Numbered from the stretch's first letter, positions 23,743 to 33,859 are shown. The stretch is 64,000 bases of DNA from Pseudonocardia oceani (GCF_019263585.2 NZ_JADQDF010000001.1:1054001-1118000), one strand, 5' to 3'. Notes: generated from the sequence alone by a model not told the origin. A program made the numbers and translations.

Positions 23743-24201
23743 TCACACGGCCGCGAGGGCCTTCTTCCAGGCGTCCTGGTCACGGGCCTCGCCGGGCCCG
23801 TTGACCTCGGCGAAGCGCACCACGCCGGTCTTGTCGACGAGGAACGTGCCGCGCAGGGAGAAGCCCGCGGCGTCGTTGAAGACGCCGTACTCCTGGGCCA
23901 CCTTTCCGTGCGGCCAGAAGTCGGCCAGCAGCGGGAACTCGTAACCCTGGGCGTCGGCCCAGGCCTTGAGCGTGAACGCGTGGTCGACGGAGACGGCCAG
24001 GACCTGGACGTCGTCGTTCTGGAAGCTGGCCAGGTCGTCGCGGACCGCGCACAGCTCGCCGGTGCAGATGCCGGAGAACGCGAACGGGTAGAACACGACC
24101 AGGACGCTCTTCGCGCCGCGGAACGACGAGAGGGTCACCTCTTCGTTGTTCTGGTTCTTCAGGGTGAAGTCGGGGGCTTCGGTTCCCACCTCGGGCGCCA
24201 T
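23743..24201 (-). CDS. ahpE: 1-Cys peroxiredoxin AhpE
   Basis: The 152-residue AhpC/TSA protein has APDFTLKNQNNEEVTLSSF, FYPFAFSGICTGELCAVRDD with the peroxidatic Cys46, and GTFLVDKTGVVRF. It matches the AhpE class of actinomycetes, which reduces peroxides and peroxynitrite with mycothiol/mycoredoxin as reductant. In M. tuberculosis (from memory) ahpE is Rv2238c, next to the DUF3052 protein Rv2239c and near aceE Rv2241, exactly as here. The start is ATG 24201. Cytoplasmic. Confidence 0.93.
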   Translation of the reverse strand: MAPEVGTEAPDFTLKNQNNEEVTLSSFRGAKSVLVVFYPFAFSGICTGELCAVRDDLASFQNDDVQVLAVSVDHAFTLKAWADAQGYEFPLLADFWPHGKVAQEYGVFNDAAGFSLRGTFLVDKTGVVRFAEVNGPGEARDQDAWKKALAAV

Positions 24202-24254
24202 GTGTACGTGCCTCTCCAGAATTGCCGGTTGCTCGGGCAACAGGAGCCTACTGT

Positions 24255-24689
24255 TCAGCGGCGGGACTTGGCCGCCTTCGGAGCGACCAGGCGGGCTCCG
24301 GCCCACGAGTCGCCCACGCTGACGTTGGAGGTCTGCGAGAGCCCGGCCGTCGGTGCGGCCTCGGCGATCTCGCTGGGCTCGACGTGTCCGGGGCGCCCGG
24401 TCTTCGGGGTGAGCACCCAGATGACCCCGCTCTCCGCGAGGGGCCCGCCGGCGTCGACGAGCGCGTCGACGAGGTCGCCGTCGCCCTCCCGCCACCACAT
24501 CAGCACGAGATCGACGACGTCGACGGCGTCCTCGTCGAGCAGGTCGTCGCCCGCTCTCTCCTCGACGGCGTCGCGCACCGCCTCGTCGACGTCGGTGTCC
24601 CACCCGAGTTCCTGGACGACCATGCCCGGCTCCACGCCGAGCTTGCCCGCGATGTCGGACTGCCGTCCGGCATCTTCCGCGGCGACCAC
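24255..24689 (-). CDS. DUF3052 family protein
   Basis: The reading [56 protein letters not shown] and [20 protein letters not shown] is characteristic of the conserved actinobacterial DUF3052 family (M. tuberculosis Rv2239c). No function is established. I place the start at GTG 24689 on similarity; the frame stays open to 24740, with a GTG at 24704. About 144 residues, acidic, with a single globular alpha/beta domain and no membrane segment. It is divergent from aceE and followed by ahpE in the same direction. Confidence 0.8.
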   Translation of the reverse strand: MVAAEDAGRQSDIAGKLGVEPGMVVQELGWDTDVDEAVRDAVEERAGDDLLDEDAVDVVDLVLMWWREGDGDLVDALVDAGGPLAESGVIWVLTPKTGRPGHVEPSEIAEAAPTAGLSQTSNVSVGDSWAGARLVAPKAAKSRR

Positions 24690-24844
24690 GCCTGTGTACC
24701 CCACTCTCCTGCTGTCGGTCCGGATGTGGAATCCGAACACGTGACCCGATGACGCGCAACCACGCGTTACGGGATCCTACGTCGGAGGGCACGATAGGGG
24801 ATGACCCCGACGGACACCGAGTCCGAGACCCCACGAGCTACGCC

Positions 24845-27646
24845 ATGCAGGGAGATCCCTTGACCGGCCAGACCACCGGCGGAGCACCGCGCGTCAACAT
24901 CATCCGCGACGGGCTCGCCGCCCACCTGCCCGACATCGACCCGGAGGAGACGGCCGAGTGGATCGACTCCTTCGACGCCGTCCTCGACGCGGCCGGACAG
25001 CAGCGCGCCCGCTACCTGATGCTGCGGATGCTGCAGCGCGCCCGGGAGCGCCACGTCGGCGTCCCCTCGCTGACCAGCACGGACTACGTCAACACCATCC
25101 CCACCGACCGCGAGCCGTGGTTCCCCGGTGACGAGGAGGCGGAGCGCGCGTTCCGCCGCTGGATCCGCTGGAACGCCGCGATGACGGTGCACCGCGCGCA
25201 GCGCCCCGGGATCGGCGTCGGCGGTCACATCTCGTCCTACGCCTCGTCGGCCACGCTCTACGAGGTCGGCTTCAACCACTTCTTCCGCGGCAAGGACCAC
25301 CCGGGCGGGGGCGACCAGATCTACATCCAGGGCCACGCCTCCCCCGGCGTGTACGCCCGCGCCTACCTCGAGGGCCGCCTCACCGAGGACCGCCTCGACG
25401 GCTTCCGTCAGGAGCTCAGCCACGGCGGCCCCGGCCACGGCCTGCCCTCCTACCCGCACCCGCGCCTCATGCCGGACTTCTGGGAGTTCCCCACGGTCTC
25501 GATGGGCCTGGGCCCGATGAACGCGATCATGCAGGCGCGCTACAACCGCTACCTGGGCGACCGCGGCTTCACCAACACCGACGACCAGCACGTGTGGGCG
25601 TTCCTCGGCGACGGGGAGATGGACGAGCCCGAGTCGCGCGGCCAGCTGCAGATCGCGGCCACCGAGGGCCTCGACAACCTCACGTTCGTCGTCAACTGCA
25701 ACCTGCAGCGCCTCGACGGCCCGGTCCGCGGCAACGGCAAGATCATCCAGGAGCTGGAGGCGTTCTTCCGGGGCGCCGGCTGGAACGTCATCAAGGTCGT
25801 GTGGGGCCGGGAGTGGGACGCGCTCCTGCACGCCGACCGCGACGGCGCGCTGATCAACCTCATGAACACCACGCCCGACGGCGACTTCCAGACCTACAAG
25901 GCCAACGACGGCGCCTACGTCCGCGACCACTTCTTCGGCCGCGACCCGCGCACGAAGGCCCTGGTCGAGCCCATGACCGACGCCCAGGTCTGGAACCTCA
26001 AGCGCGGCGGGCACGACTACCGCAAGGTGCACGCGGCCTACGCGGCGGCGCTGGAGCACCACGGCCAGCCCACCGTCATCCTGGCGAAGACGATCAAGGG
26101 CTACGGCCTGGGCTCGCACTTCGCCGGCCGCAACGCCACGCACCAGATGAAGAAGCTGAGCCTCGCCGACCTCAAGGAGTTCCGCGACTCCCAGCGGATC
26201 CCGATCACCGACAAGCAGCTCGAGGCCGACCCGTACCTGCCGCCGTACTACCACCCCGGCGAGGACGACGACGCCCTGCAGTACATGCGGGAGCGCCGCC
26301 GCAGCCTGGGCGGCCCGCTGCCCAGCCGCCGCGTCACGGCCAAGCCGCTCGTGCTGCCCGGCGACAAGGTCTACGACTTCGTGCGCAAGGGGTCGGGCAA
26401 GCAGGAGGTCGCCACGACCATGGCGTTCGTCCGGCTGCTGCGCGAGCTGATCAAGGACAAGGACATCGGCGACCGGTTCGTGCCGATCATCCCCGACGAG
26501 GCGCGCACGTTCGGGATGGACTCCATGTTCCCGACGCAGAAGATCTACAACCCGAACGGCCAGCAGTACACCTCGGTCGACGCCGAGCTCATGCTCGCCT
26601 ACCGCGAGTCCGAGCAGGGGCAGCTGCTGCACGAGGGCATCAACGAGGCGGGCTCGGTGGGCTCGTTCACCGCCGTCGGCACCTCGTACGCCACGCACGG
26701 GCAGCCGATGATCCCGGTGTACGTCTTCTACTCGATGTTCGGCTTCCAGCGCACCGGCGACTCGATCTGGGCCGCCGCCGACCAGATGGCCCGCGGGTTC
26801 CTGATCGGCGCCACCGCCGGGCGCACCACGCTCACCGGTGAGGGCCTGCAGCACAACGACGGTCACTCGCTGCTGCTCGCGGCCACCAACCCGGCCGTGC
26901 TGGCCTACGACCCGGCGTTCTCCTACGAGGTCGCGCACATCGTCAAGGACGGCCTGCGGCGCATGTACGGCAGCAGCGCTCCCGCCCACCCGGACACCCT
27001 CGAGGGCGAGAACGTCATCTACTACATGACGGTCTACAACGAGCCCTACGTGCAGCCGGCCGAGCCCGCGGACGTCGACGTCGACGGGCTGCTGCGCGGC
27101 ATCCACCGGATCGCCACGACGGCGCGCGAGGACGGGCCGCAGGTCCGCCTCCTCGCGTCGGGCGTCGCGGTGCCGTGGGCGCTGCAGGCGCGCGACATGC
27201 TCGCCGAGCAGTGGGGCGTCGGGGCCGAGGTGTTCTCGGTGACGTCGTGGGGCGAGCTGCGCCGCGACGGCGTCGAGGCCGAGCGGCACAACCTGCTCCA
27301 CCCCGACGACGAGCGCCGCACGGCGTTCGTCAGCCAGGCGCTGGCCGGGGACGCCCCGGTCGTCGCCGTCTCGGACTGGATGCGGGCCGTACCGGACCTG
27401 ATCCGCCAGTGGGTCCCGGCGCGCTTCACGACGCTGGGCACCGACGGGTTCGGCCTGTCCGACACCCGGCCGGCGGTGCGGCGCCATTTCAACGTCGACG
27501 CCGAGTCCATCGTCGTCGCGGCGCTGCAGTCGCTGGGCGCCGAGGGTGCCGTCGACGCGTCCGCGGCGGCCGAGGCGGCGGCGAAGTACCGCATCGACGA
27601 CCCCCGGGCCGCGGGGCCGCAGACGAGCGACAGCGGCGTCGCCTGA
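24845..27646 (+). CDS. aceE: Pyruvate dehydrogenase E1 component, homodimeric type
   Basis: The 933-residue AceE has [20 protein letters not shown], the thiamine diphosphate motif [10 protein letters not shown] ending in [10 protein letters not shown], the [17 protein letters not shown] region, [14 protein letters not shown] and [18 protein letters not shown]. It decarboxylates pyruvate and passes the acetyl group to an E2 lipoyl domain encoded elsewhere. ATG 24845 is used; TTG 24860 has a good GGGAG at 6 nt spacing and may be the true start. It is followed by a strong terminator. The neighbourhood ahpE-DUF3052-aceE-fasR-fabD is the conserved actinobacterial order. Confidence 0.97.
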   Translation: MQGDPLTGQTTGGAPRVNIIRDGLAAHLPDIDPEETAEWIDSFDAVLDAAGQQRARYLMLRMLQRARERHVGVPSLTSTDYVNTIPTDREPWFPGDEEAERAFRRWIRWNAAMTVHRAQRPGIGVGGHISSYASSATLYEVGFNHFFRGKDHPGGGDQIYIQGHASPGVYARAYLEGRLTEDRLDGFRQELSHGGPGHGLPSYPHPRLMPDFWEFPTVSMGLGPMNAIMQARYNRYLGDRGFTNTDDQHVWAFLGDGEMDEPESRGQLQIAATEGLDNLTFVVNCNLQRLDGPVRGNGKIIQELEAFFRGAGWNVIKVVWGREWDALLHADRDGALINLMNTTPDGDFQTYKANDGAYVRDHFFGRDPRTKALVEPMTDAQVWNLKRGGHDYRKVHAAYAAALEHHGQPTVILAKTIKGYGLGSHFAGRNATHQMKKLSLADLKEFRDSQRIPITDKQLEADPYLPPYYHPGEDDDALQYMRERRRSLGGPLPSRRVTAKPLVLPGDKVYDFVRKGSGKQEVATTMAFVRLLRELIKDKDIGDRFVPIIPDEARTFGMDSMFPTQKIYNPNGQQYTSVDAELMLAYRESEQGQLLHEGINEAGSVGSFTAVGTSYATHGQPMIPVYVFYSMFGFQRTGDSIWAAADQMARGFLIGATAGRTTLTGEGLQHNDGHSLLLAATNPAVLAYDPAFSYEVAHIVKDGLRRMYGSSAPAHPDTLEGENVIYYMTVYNEPYVQPAEPADVDVDGLLRGIHRIATTAREDGPQVRLLASGVAVPWALQARDMLAEQWGVGAEVFSVTSWGELRRDGVEAERHNLLHPDDERRTAFVSQALAGDAPVVAVSDWMRAVPDLIRQWVPARFTTLGTDGFGLSDTRPAVRRHFNVDAESIVVAALQSLGAEGAVDASAAAEAAAKYRIDDPRAAGPQTSDSGVA

Positions 27647-27650
27647 CGGG

Positions 27651-27688
27651 CGCGGGGCCGCCTCCGTCGCACCGGCGGCGGCCCCGCG
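27651..27688 (+). terminator. aceE terminator
   Basis: CGCGGGGCCGCC (27651-27662) pairs with GGCGGCCCCGCG (27677-27688), 12 perfect base pairs with a 14-nt loop, beginning 4 nt after the aceE stop. Confidence 0.7.
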
Positions 27689-27891
27689 CGCGGCTCCTTA
27701 CCACCTCCGGGCCCCGGAACCACAAACGCACAGGTCATTTGGGTCTCGGCAGACGGCGATTCTCGCGATACGCTCCGCGCGACGCCGACCTCGTGATCGC
27801 GGACGGTGTCCCGACCGGGCCGCGTACTCCAGGTCTCCGGGCGGACGTCGCCGGGGCGTGGGTCCTGGCTGAAGGTACGAGGAGAGCAAGA

Positions 27892-28098
27892 ATGGCAGAG
27901 GGCACCGTCAAGTGGTTCAACAGCGAGAAGGGCTACGGCTTCCTCGCTCCTGACGGTGGTGGCGCGGACGTGTTCGTGCACTACTCGGCAATCCAGACCA
28001 ACGGCTACAAGAGCCTCGACGAGGGCCAGCGCGTGTCGTTCGACATCGAGCAGGGCCAGAAGGGGCCGCAGGCCACCAAGGTCGAGCCGCTCGGCTGA
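27892..28098 (+). CDS. Cold-shock protein (CspA family)
   Basis: This is a complete 68-residue cold-shock domain: [15 protein letters not shown] contains RNP-1 (KGYGFL) and DVFVHYSAI contains RNP-2. It binds single-stranded RNA or DNA as an RNA chaperone. ATG 27892 follows GGAGAGCAAG. It has its own terminator and a 203-nt upstream leader after the aceE terminator, compatible with the long untranslated leaders of csp genes, though no defined element is recognised there. Confidence 0.96.
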   Translation: MAEGTVKWFNSEKGYGFLAPDGGGADVFVHYSAIQTNGYKSLDEGQRVSFDIEQGQKGPQATKVEPLG

Positions 28099-28120
28099 GC
28101 AGCCCCACATCCCGCACGTC

Positions 28121-28154
28121 GTCACGCCGGACGGTGGGCACCGTCCGGCGTGAC
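28121..28154. terminator. Bidirectional terminator between csp and pirin genes
   Basis: GTCACGCCGGACGGT (28121-28135) and ACCGTCCGGCGTGAC (28140-28154) form a perfect 15-bp stem with a 4-nt loop, placed between the convergent csp and pirin genes. Confidence 0.85.
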
Positions 28155-28183
28155 CCCCCTGTCGAGCCGCCTTCCGGGGCCGC

Positions 28184-28933
28184 TCAGCCGAGGGTCGCGT
28201 GCATCTCCCACACGAGCACCTCGGCCCCGTCGGGCCCGGCCGTCAGCCGGCGGCCGTCCGACGCGGTGATCCGCGCCGAGTCGCCCGCCTGCAGGACCCC
28301 GGCACTCTCCAGCTCCACCGCGCCGCGCGCCACGAACAGGTGCGCCAGCGGGGAGGTCGGGAGGGACACCACCGCACCCGCCGTGGGGCGGGCCGCGTAG
28401 AGCGCCGCGTGCTGCTGGCTGATCGAGATGGCCTTGTCCGAGGCGTGCTTCCCCATGCCCGAGGCCACGACCACGAGCCCTCCCCCGTCGAGCTCGGAGG
28501 AGATGTCGAGCTGCTCGTAGCCCGGCGCCACGCCGCTCTCGTCGGGCACCACCCACATCTGCACGAAGTGGACGTCGGTGGCCGCACCGACGGCGTCGTT
28601 CTTCTCCGAGTGCAGGATCCCGGTGCCGGCGCTCATGCGCTGCGCGAGGCCGGGCGTGATGAGCCCGGAGTGGCCGGTCGAGTCCTGGTGCACCAGCGAG
28701 CCGTCGAGCACCCACGTGACGATCTCCATGTCGCGGTGCGGGTGCGTGTCGAACCCGCTGCCCGCGCGCACGACGTCGTCGTTGCTCACCATCAGCACGC
28801 CGAAGTGGGTGTTGTCCGGGTCGTAGTGCGATCCGAACGAGAAGCTGTGCTTCGAGTCGAGCCAGTCGATCCGGGTGGCGAACCGGTCACCGGCACGCCG
28901 GACGTCGACGGCCGGGGTCAGGGTGGTGGACAT
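28184..28933 (-). CDS. Pirin-family protein
   Basis: The 249-residue bicupin has the pirin N-terminal motif FDTHPHRDMEIVTWVLDG, HSEKND and QMWVVPDESG. The His-x-His...Glu metal site (HPHRDME) is intact; some pirins oxidise flavonols (quercetinase activity) while others regulate transcription or the pyruvate dehydrogenase E1. The start is ATG 28933 after GAGGAGGCC. In this genome it lies close to aceE, an association reported in other bacteria, but with csp between them it may be coincidental. Cytoplasmic. Confidence 0.9.
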   Translation of the reverse strand: MSTTLTPAVDVRRAGDRFATRIDWLDSKHSFSFGSHYDPDNTHFGVLMVSNDDVVRAGSGFDTHPHRDMEIVTWVLDGSLVHQDSTGHSGLITPGLAQRMSAGTGILHSEKNDAVGAATDVHFVQMWVVPDESGVAPGYEQLDISSELDGGGLVVVASGMGKHASDKAISISQQHAALYAARPTAGAVVSLPTSPLAHLFVARGAVELESAGVLQAGDSARITASDGRRLTAGPDGAEVLVWEMHATLG

Positions 28934-29013
28934 CGGGGCCTCCTCACGTGGTTGTTGACTTCGCAACTACCTCGGGTCTCGCGCCATTCCCGCCTGCAAC
29001 CGGGGCGCCTGCG

Positions 29014-30240
29014 ATGATGCCGCACGTGCCGGTCCGCAGGTCCACCGTGCGCCGCCTGGAGCTCGCGGCGGGCGGCCTCGCGACGGCATGCCTGGCCGCC
29101 ATGGAGGACCGGCTCCCCTGGTTCGCGCGCCTGCCGGCCGAGCAGCGGGCCGGCGTCCTGCTCGTCACCCAGACCGGGGTCAGCAACTTCGCCGCCTGGC
29201 TGACCCACCCCGGCGAGACGATCCGGCTCACGGCCGAGGCGTTCCGGATCGCCCCCCGCGACCTGGCCCGGCGGCTCTCGCTGCGTCAGACCGTCGAGCT
29301 CGTCCGCGTGGCCACCGACGTGTTCGAGCAGCACCTGCCCCCGCTCGCGGCCGACGACGCCGAGCACCGCGTGCTCGTCGAGGCGATCCTGCGATTCGGC
29401 CGCGAGATCGCCTTCGCCGCGGCCACCGTCTACGCGGGGGCGGCCGAGACCCGCGGCGCGTGGGACGCGCGGCTGGAGGCCCTCGTCGTCGACGCCGTGG
29501 TGCGCGGCGAGGCCGACGACGCCATGGTCTCCCGCGCCGCCGCGCTGGGCTTCGACCCCGCCGTCGCGCTGCGGGTCGTCGTCGGCTCGACGCCCGCCGA
29601 CGTCCCGGAGGAGGCGCTGGGCGAGCTGCGCCGCCACGCCCACCGCTCGGGCCGCTCGGTGCTCGTCGGCGTGCAGGGCCAGCGGCTGATCGTGCTGCTG
29701 TCCGAGCCGTCGCGCGCGCGCACCCCGGCGGGGTCGCTGCGCGGCCTGGGCCGGATCGTCGACGGCTTCGGGCCGGGCCCCGTCGTCCTGGGGCCGGTGG
29801 TGGGCGACCTGACCGCCGCCCGGGCCAGCGCCCGTGAGGCCCTGGGCGGACTGCGTGCCGCCCCGGGGCGCCCGGACGCGCCCCGTCCCGTCGCGGCCGA
29901 CGACCTGCTCCCCGAGCGCGCGCTCTGCGGTGACCCCGACGCCCACCGCGCGCTCACCGCCCTGCTCGCCCCGCTGCACGCCGCGGGCGGGTCGCTGCTC
30001 GACACCCTCACCGCCTACCTCGACGGCGGCGGCGCGCTCGAGTCGTGCGCCCGCGCGCTGTTCGTGCACCCCAACACGGTGCGCTACCGACTGCGCCGCG
30101 TGAGCGAACTCACCGGCCGCCACCCGTCCGAACCGCGCGACGCCCAGGTGTTGCGCACGGCGCTCGTGACGGCCAGGTTGAACCCCGATGAGCTGCGGAA
30201 TCCCTACAACGAACGGCAGGACGGCGATGTGCTCCGGTGA
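29014..30240 (+). CDS. fasR: PucR-type regulator of fatty acid synthesis (FasR-like)
   Basis: The 408-residue protein has a PucR C-terminal HTH at about 345-395 with LLDTLTAYLDGGGALESCAR then ALFVHPNTVRYRLRRVSELT, a central GGDEF-like CdaR region (GVQGQRLIVLLSE), and an N-terminal domain with FARLPAEQRAGVLLVTQTGV and NFAAWL. This arrangement directly upstream of fabD matches FasR of Streptomyces coelicolor, the activator of the fabD-fabH-acpP-fabF operon, and M. tuberculosis Rv2242. The start is at ATG 29014 (or 29017; GTG 29026 is possible). It is divergent from the pirin gene and 102 nt before fabD. Confidence 0.88.
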   Translation: MMPHVPVRRSTVRRLELAAGGLATACLAAMEDRLPWFARLPAEQRAGVLLVTQTGVSNFAAWLTHPGETIRLTAEAFRIAPRDLARRLSLRQTVELVRVATDVFEQHLPPLAADDAEHRVLVEAILRFGREIAFAAATVYAGAAETRGAWDARLEALVVDAVVRGEADDAMVSRAAALGFDPAVALRVVVGSTPADVPEEALGELRRHAHRSGRSVLVGVQGQRLIVLLSEPSRARTPAGSLRGLGRIVDGFGPGPVVLGPVVGDLTAARASAREALGGLRAAPGRPDAPRPVAADDLLPERALCGDPDAHRALTALLAPLHAAGGSLLDTLTAYLDGGGALESCARALFVHPNTVRYRLRRVSELTGRHPSEPRDAQVLRTALVTARLNPDELRNPYNERQDGDVLR

Positions 30241-30255
30241 GGTCGGCTCGCGTGC

Positions 30256-30279
30256 CTTGGTAGGAGTCCCACAAAACGA
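30256..30279 (+). promoter_or_regulatory. Candidate FasR-binding site upstream of fabD
   Basis: TTGGTAGGAGTCCCACAA is an imperfect palindrome (outer TTG/CAA, inner GG/CC) followed by an AAAACGA run, the only AT-containing patch in the fasR-fabD gap. Its position fits an activator site for fabD. I could not compare it with a published FasR consensus, so this is a proposal. Confidence 0.3.
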
Positions 30280-30342
30280 CGCGGGAGGATTCGTGCCCCC
30301 CGGCATGCCCGTGGCGGGCCCGCGACGTGTTGGGTTCGTGCT

Positions 30343-31251
30343 GTGATCGCGCTGCTCGCTCCCGGACAGGGATCCCAGACCCCCGGCATGCTCTCCCCCT
30401 GGCTCGCCGACCCCGACGCCGAGAAGCAGCTGGCGGCGTGGTCCGACGTCGCCGGGCTCGACCTCGTGCGCCTGGGCACCACCGCGGAGGCCGCGGAGAT
30501 CAAGGACACGGCGGTGACGCAGCCGCTCGTCGTCGCCGCGGCGCTGCTGGCCGCGGCCCGCCTCGAGCTCCCCCTCGACGTGCCGGTCGCCGGGCACTCG
30601 GTCGGAGAGCTCGCCGCGCTGGCGATCGCCGGCGTCATCACCCCCGACGCCGCCGTGGCGCTGGCCGCCGTGCGCGGCCGGGAGATGGCCGCGGCCTGCG
30701 CGCTGGAGCCGACGGGCATGAGCGCGGTCCTGGGCGGGGACCCCGACGCCGTGCTCGCCCGCCTCGCCGAGCTGGGTCTCGACCCGGCCAACCGCAACGG
30801 CGGCGGCCAGGTCGTGGCCGCCGGCCCCGTCGACGCCCTCGCCGCGCTCGCCGAGAGCCCCCCGGAGCGGGCGCGGGTCATGCCGCTGCCGGTGGCCGGC
30901 GCGTTCCACACGCGCTTCATGGCCACGGCCCAGGACGCGCTGCGCACCCACGCCGAGGGACTGCCCACGAGCGAACCCGTCCGGCCCCTGCTGTCCAACG
31001 CCGACGGAGCCGTCGTCACCGACGGCGCCGACGCCCTGCGCCGCCTGGTGGACCAGGTCACCCGCCCCGTACGGTGGGACGCCTGCATGGACGCGCTGCG
31101 CGAGCTCGGCGTCACCGCGACGGCCGAGCTGCCGCCGGCGGGGGCGCTCACCGGGCTCGTGAAGCGGGCCCTGAAGGGCACCACCACGCTCGCGCTCAAG
31201 ACCCCCGGGGACCTCGACGCGGCGCACGAGCTGATCGGAGCCGACCGATGA
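30343..31251 (+). CDS. fabD: Malonyl-CoA:ACP transacylase
   Basis: The 302-residue FabD starts with IALLAPGQGSQTPGM and has the nucleophile Ser in PVAGHSVGELAALA and the catalytic His in AGAFHTRFM. It loads malonyl onto ACP for type II fatty acid elongation. GTG 30343 is the start. It is the first gene of the fab operon, and its TGA overlaps fabH (ATGA). The chain is of normal length with no insertions. Confidence 0.96.
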   Translation: MIALLAPGQGSQTPGMLSPWLADPDAEKQLAAWSDVAGLDLVRLGTTAEAAEIKDTAVTQPLVVAAALLAAARLELPLDVPVAGHSVGELAALAIAGVITPDAAVALAAVRGREMAAACALEPTGMSAVLGGDPDAVLARLAELGLDPANRNGGGQVVAAGPVDALAALAESPPERARVMPLPVAGAFHTRFMATAQDALRTHAEGLPTSEPVRPLLSNADGAVVTDGADALRRLVDQVTRPVRWDACMDALRELGVTATAELPPAGALTGLVKRALKGTTTLALKTPGDLDAAHELIGADR

Positions 31252-32252
31252 CACCGGTACTGCGTCTGGCCGAACCCGCCGCCGGGGCCCGCCTGCTGGG
31301 GCTGGGCAGCCACTCGCCCGAGCGCGTCGTCACCAACGACGAGCTCGCGCAGCGGATCGACACCGACGACCAGTGGATCCGCGAACGCGTGGGCATCCAG
31401 AGCCGGCGCGTCGCCGCCGAGGACGTGTCGCTCGTCGACATGGCGTCGGACGCCGGGGCGCGCGCCGTCAAGGACTCCGGGCTCGACCCGTCGGAGATCG
31501 ACGGCGTGCTGGTCGCCACCTGCACGATGCCCAACTTCATCCCGAACGCCGCGGCGCAGACCGCGGAGCGCATCGGCATCCGCGCCCCCGCCGCGTTCGA
31601 CCTCAACGCCGCCTGCGCCGGGTTCTGCTACGGCCTCGGCATGGCCGCCGACATGGTGCGCGGCGGATCGGCCCGCAACGTGCTCGTCATCGGCGCCGAG
31701 AAGCTGTCCGAGTGGCTCGACTGGGACGACCGCTCCACCGCGATCATCTTCGCCGACGGCGCGGGCGCCGCGGTGATCGGTCCGGCGCCCGACGCGGCCT
31801 CGGTGGGTGTCGGCCCCGTCGCCTGGGGCAGCGCGGGCGAGATGAACCAGGCCATCCGGATCCTCGACGGCCACGGCTCGAAGAACGGCGGCGCGCTGCA
31901 CCAGGAGGGCCAGGCGGTGTTCCGCTGGGCCACCACGCAGGTCGCGCCGGTCGCGCTGCGCGCCATCGAGCTCGCCGGCCTCGCCCCTGCCGACATCGAC
32001 GTGTTCGTGCCGCACCAGGCCAACCTGCGCATCATCGAGGCCGTCGCGAAGAAGCTGCGCAAGCAGGGTGCCCGCGAGGACATGCGCGTGGCCGACGACA
32101 TCGTGCACTCCGGCAACACCTCGTCGGCGTCGGTGCCGCTCGCCCTGGACCACATGCGCGCCGACGGCCGCATCCGCCCGGGCGACACCGTGCTGCTCGT
32201 AGGCTTCGGCGCGGGCCTGTCCTACGCCGGGCAGGTCGTCCGCTTCCCGTGA
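31248..32252 (+). CDS. fabH: 3-oxoacyl-ACP synthase III
   Basis: The 334-residue KAS III has Cys in FDLNAACAGFCYG, His in VFVPHQANLRI and Asn in HSGNTSSASVPLAL, the complete Cys-His-Asn triad. It condenses an acyl-CoA primer with malonyl-ACP, setting the branched or straight character of the fatty acids. An ATGA overlap couples it to fabD. The C-terminus with LLVGFGAGLSYAGQVVR is normal. Confidence 0.97.
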   Translation: MTPVLRLAEPAAGARLLGLGSHSPERVVTNDELAQRIDTDDQWIRERVGIQSRRVAAEDVSLVDMASDAGARAVKDSGLDPSEIDGVLVATCTMPNFIPNAAAQTAERIGIRAPAAFDLNAACAGFCYGLGMAADMVRGGSARNVLVIGAEKLSEWLDWDDRSTAIIFADGAGAAVIGPAPDAASVGVGPVAWGSAGEMNQAIRILDGHGSKNGGALHQEGQAVFRWATTQVAPVALRAIELAGLAPADIDVFVPHQANLRIIEAVAKKLRKQGAREDMRVADDIVHSGNTSSASVPLALDHMRADGRIRPGDTVLLVGFGAGLSYAGQVVRFP

Positions 32253-32307
32253 GCGGCGCGTTCCTCCGGCTCCACCCCTGATTCCCCCACCACCAGAAGG
32301 AGTTCCC

Positions 32308-32550
32308 GTGGCAGACAAAACCGAGATCCTCGCCGGCCTGGCCGAGATCGTGGAGGAGGTCGCCGGCATCGACACCGCCGAGGTCGACGCCGACAAGTCC
32401 TTCGTGGACGACCTCGACATCGACTCGCTGTCGATGGTGGAGATCGCCGTGCAGGCCGAGGACAAGTTCGGCGTGAAGATCCCCGACGACCAGCTGGCCG
32501 AGCTCAAGACGGTCGGTGACGCGGTGGACTACATCGCGAAGAACCAGTGA
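32308..32550 (+). CDS. acpP: Acyl carrier protein
   Basis: The 80-residue acidic four-helix protein carries the phosphopantetheine Ser in DDLDIDSLSMVEI and FGVKIPDDQLAELKTVGDAV. GTG 32308 follows AAGGAG. It carries the growing acyl chain between FabD, FabH and FabF, whose genes surround it. The 55-nt gap after fabH contains only the ribosome-binding site. Confidence 0.97.
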   Translation: MADKTEILAGLAEIVEEVAGIDTAEVDADKSFVDDLDIDSLSMVEIAVQAEDKFGVKIPDDQLAELKTVGDAVDYIAKNQ

Positions 32551-32584
32551 CGACGACCGGCACACTCTTCACCGCGGAGGCGCG

Positions 32585-33838
32585 ATGAGCACGGGCGACA
32601 TCGAGGTCGTCGTCACCGGACTGGGAGCGACGACCCCACTGGGTGGCGACGTCACGTCCACCTGGGAGGCGCTGCTGGCCGGCAAGTCCGGCGTCCGGCG
32701 GATCGACGACGACGAGCACGAGTGGGTCACCCGGCACGACCTGCCGGTGAAGATCGCCTCGCCGCTCGCGGTGTCGCCGCTCGAGGTCATCCCGCGCGTC
32801 CAGGCGCGCCGCCTCGACCGCTGCGAGCAGGTGGCGGTCGTGGCGGCCAAGGAGGCGTGGGCGCACGCCGGTCTCGGTGGGCGGGACGACATGCAGGTCG
32901 AGCCCGAGCGGCTCGCCGTCGTCATCGGCACCGGGATCGGCGGCGCGGTCACCCTGCTCGACCAGGACGACCTCCTGGAGGGCCCCGGCCTGCGCAAGGT
33001 CTCCCCCCTCACCGTGCCCATGCTCATGCCGAACGGGCCCGCGGCCTGGGTCGGCCTGGAGCTGGGTGCCAAGGGCGGGGTGCACGCGCCGGTCTCGGCG
33101 TGCGCGTCCGGCGCCGAGGCGATGGCGTGGGCGATGCGCCTGCTCCAGGCGGGCGAGGTCGACGTCGTGGTCGCCGGCGGCGCGGAGGCCTGCATCACCG
33201 GCATCACCGTCGCCGGGTTCGTGCAGGCCCGCACCCTGAGCCAGCGCAACGACGAGCCGCAGCGGGCCTCGCGCCCGTTCGACACGCACCGCGACGGCTT
33301 CGTCCTCGGCGAGGGTGCCGGGATCGTGGTGCTGGAGCGCGCCGAGTTCGCGGCCGCGCGCGGGGCCACGGTGCACGGCCGGCTCGCCGGCTTCGGCATC
33401 ACCGCCGACGCATACCACATCACGGGCCCCGACCCCGAGGGCACGGGACAGGCGCGCGCGATCACCAAGTCGATCGAGAAGGCCGGGGTCGCCGCGGCGG
33501 ACGTCACGCACGTCAACTGCCACGCGACCTCGACGGTGGCCGGCGACGTCGGCGAGACCCGCGCGGTCCGCAAGGCCCTCGGCGACCACCCGGTGCTCAC
33601 GGCGCCGAAGTCGGCGCTGGGTCACCTGGTCGGCGCCGCCGGGGCGGTCGAGGGCATCATCACGCTGCTCTCGATCAAGGAGGGGATCATCCCCGCCACG
33701 CTCAACCTCGAGGAGCTCGACCCGGGCGTCGAGCTGGACGTGGTGGCGGGTGAGCCCCGCAAGCTCGACATCACCGCGGCCGTCAACGACTCGTTCGGCT
33801 TCGGCGGGCACAACGTGGCGCTGACGTTCGTGAAGTAG
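32585..33838 (+). CDS. fabF: 3-oxoacyl-ACP synthase II
   Basis: The 417-residue KAS II has the nucleophile Cys in PVSACASGAEAMAWA, first His in NCHATSTVAGD and second His in KSALGHLVGAAGAVE, the Cys-His-His set, and the FGFGGHNVAL C-terminus. ATG 32585 follows GGAGGCGCG. It elongates acyl-ACP with malonyl-ACP. Only one KAS I/II gene follows acpP here, whereas mycolate-making relatives carry two (kasA, kasB) plus accD6, so this operon is of the simple, non-mycolate type. Confidence 0.96.
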   Translation: MSTGDIEVVVTGLGATTPLGGDVTSTWEALLAGKSGVRRIDDDEHEWVTRHDLPVKIASPLAVSPLEVIPRVQARRLDRCEQVAVVAAKEAWAHAGLGGRDDMQVEPERLAVVIGTGIGGAVTLLDQDDLLEGPGLRKVSPLTVPMLMPNGPAAWVGLELGAKGGVHAPVSACASGAEAMAWAMRLLQAGEVDVVVAGGAEACITGITVAGFVQARTLSQRNDEPQRASRPFDTHRDGFVLGEGAGIVVLERAEFAAARGATVHGRLAGFGITADAYHITGPDPEGTGQARAITKSIEKAGVAAADVTHVNCHATSTVAGDVGETRAVRKALGDHPVLTAPKSALGHLVGAAGAVEGIITLLSIKEGIIPATLNLEELDPGVELDVVAGEPRKLDITAAVNDSFGFGGHNVALTFVK

Positions 33839-33859
33839 TCCGGTCCAGCAGGGAACGGC

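Noticed and set aside
24767..27487. A 906-codon open frame antisense to aceE
   Set aside because: The composition is dominated by Val/Arg/Ala repeats with no family signature; the opposite strand is an unmistakable AceE. In a genome this GC-rich, antisense frames rarely meet stops.
28918..31254. A long minus-strand frame across fasR and fabD
   Set aside because: It spans two well-supported genes and an intergenic promoter region; the translation is Gly/Arg/Gln-rich filler.
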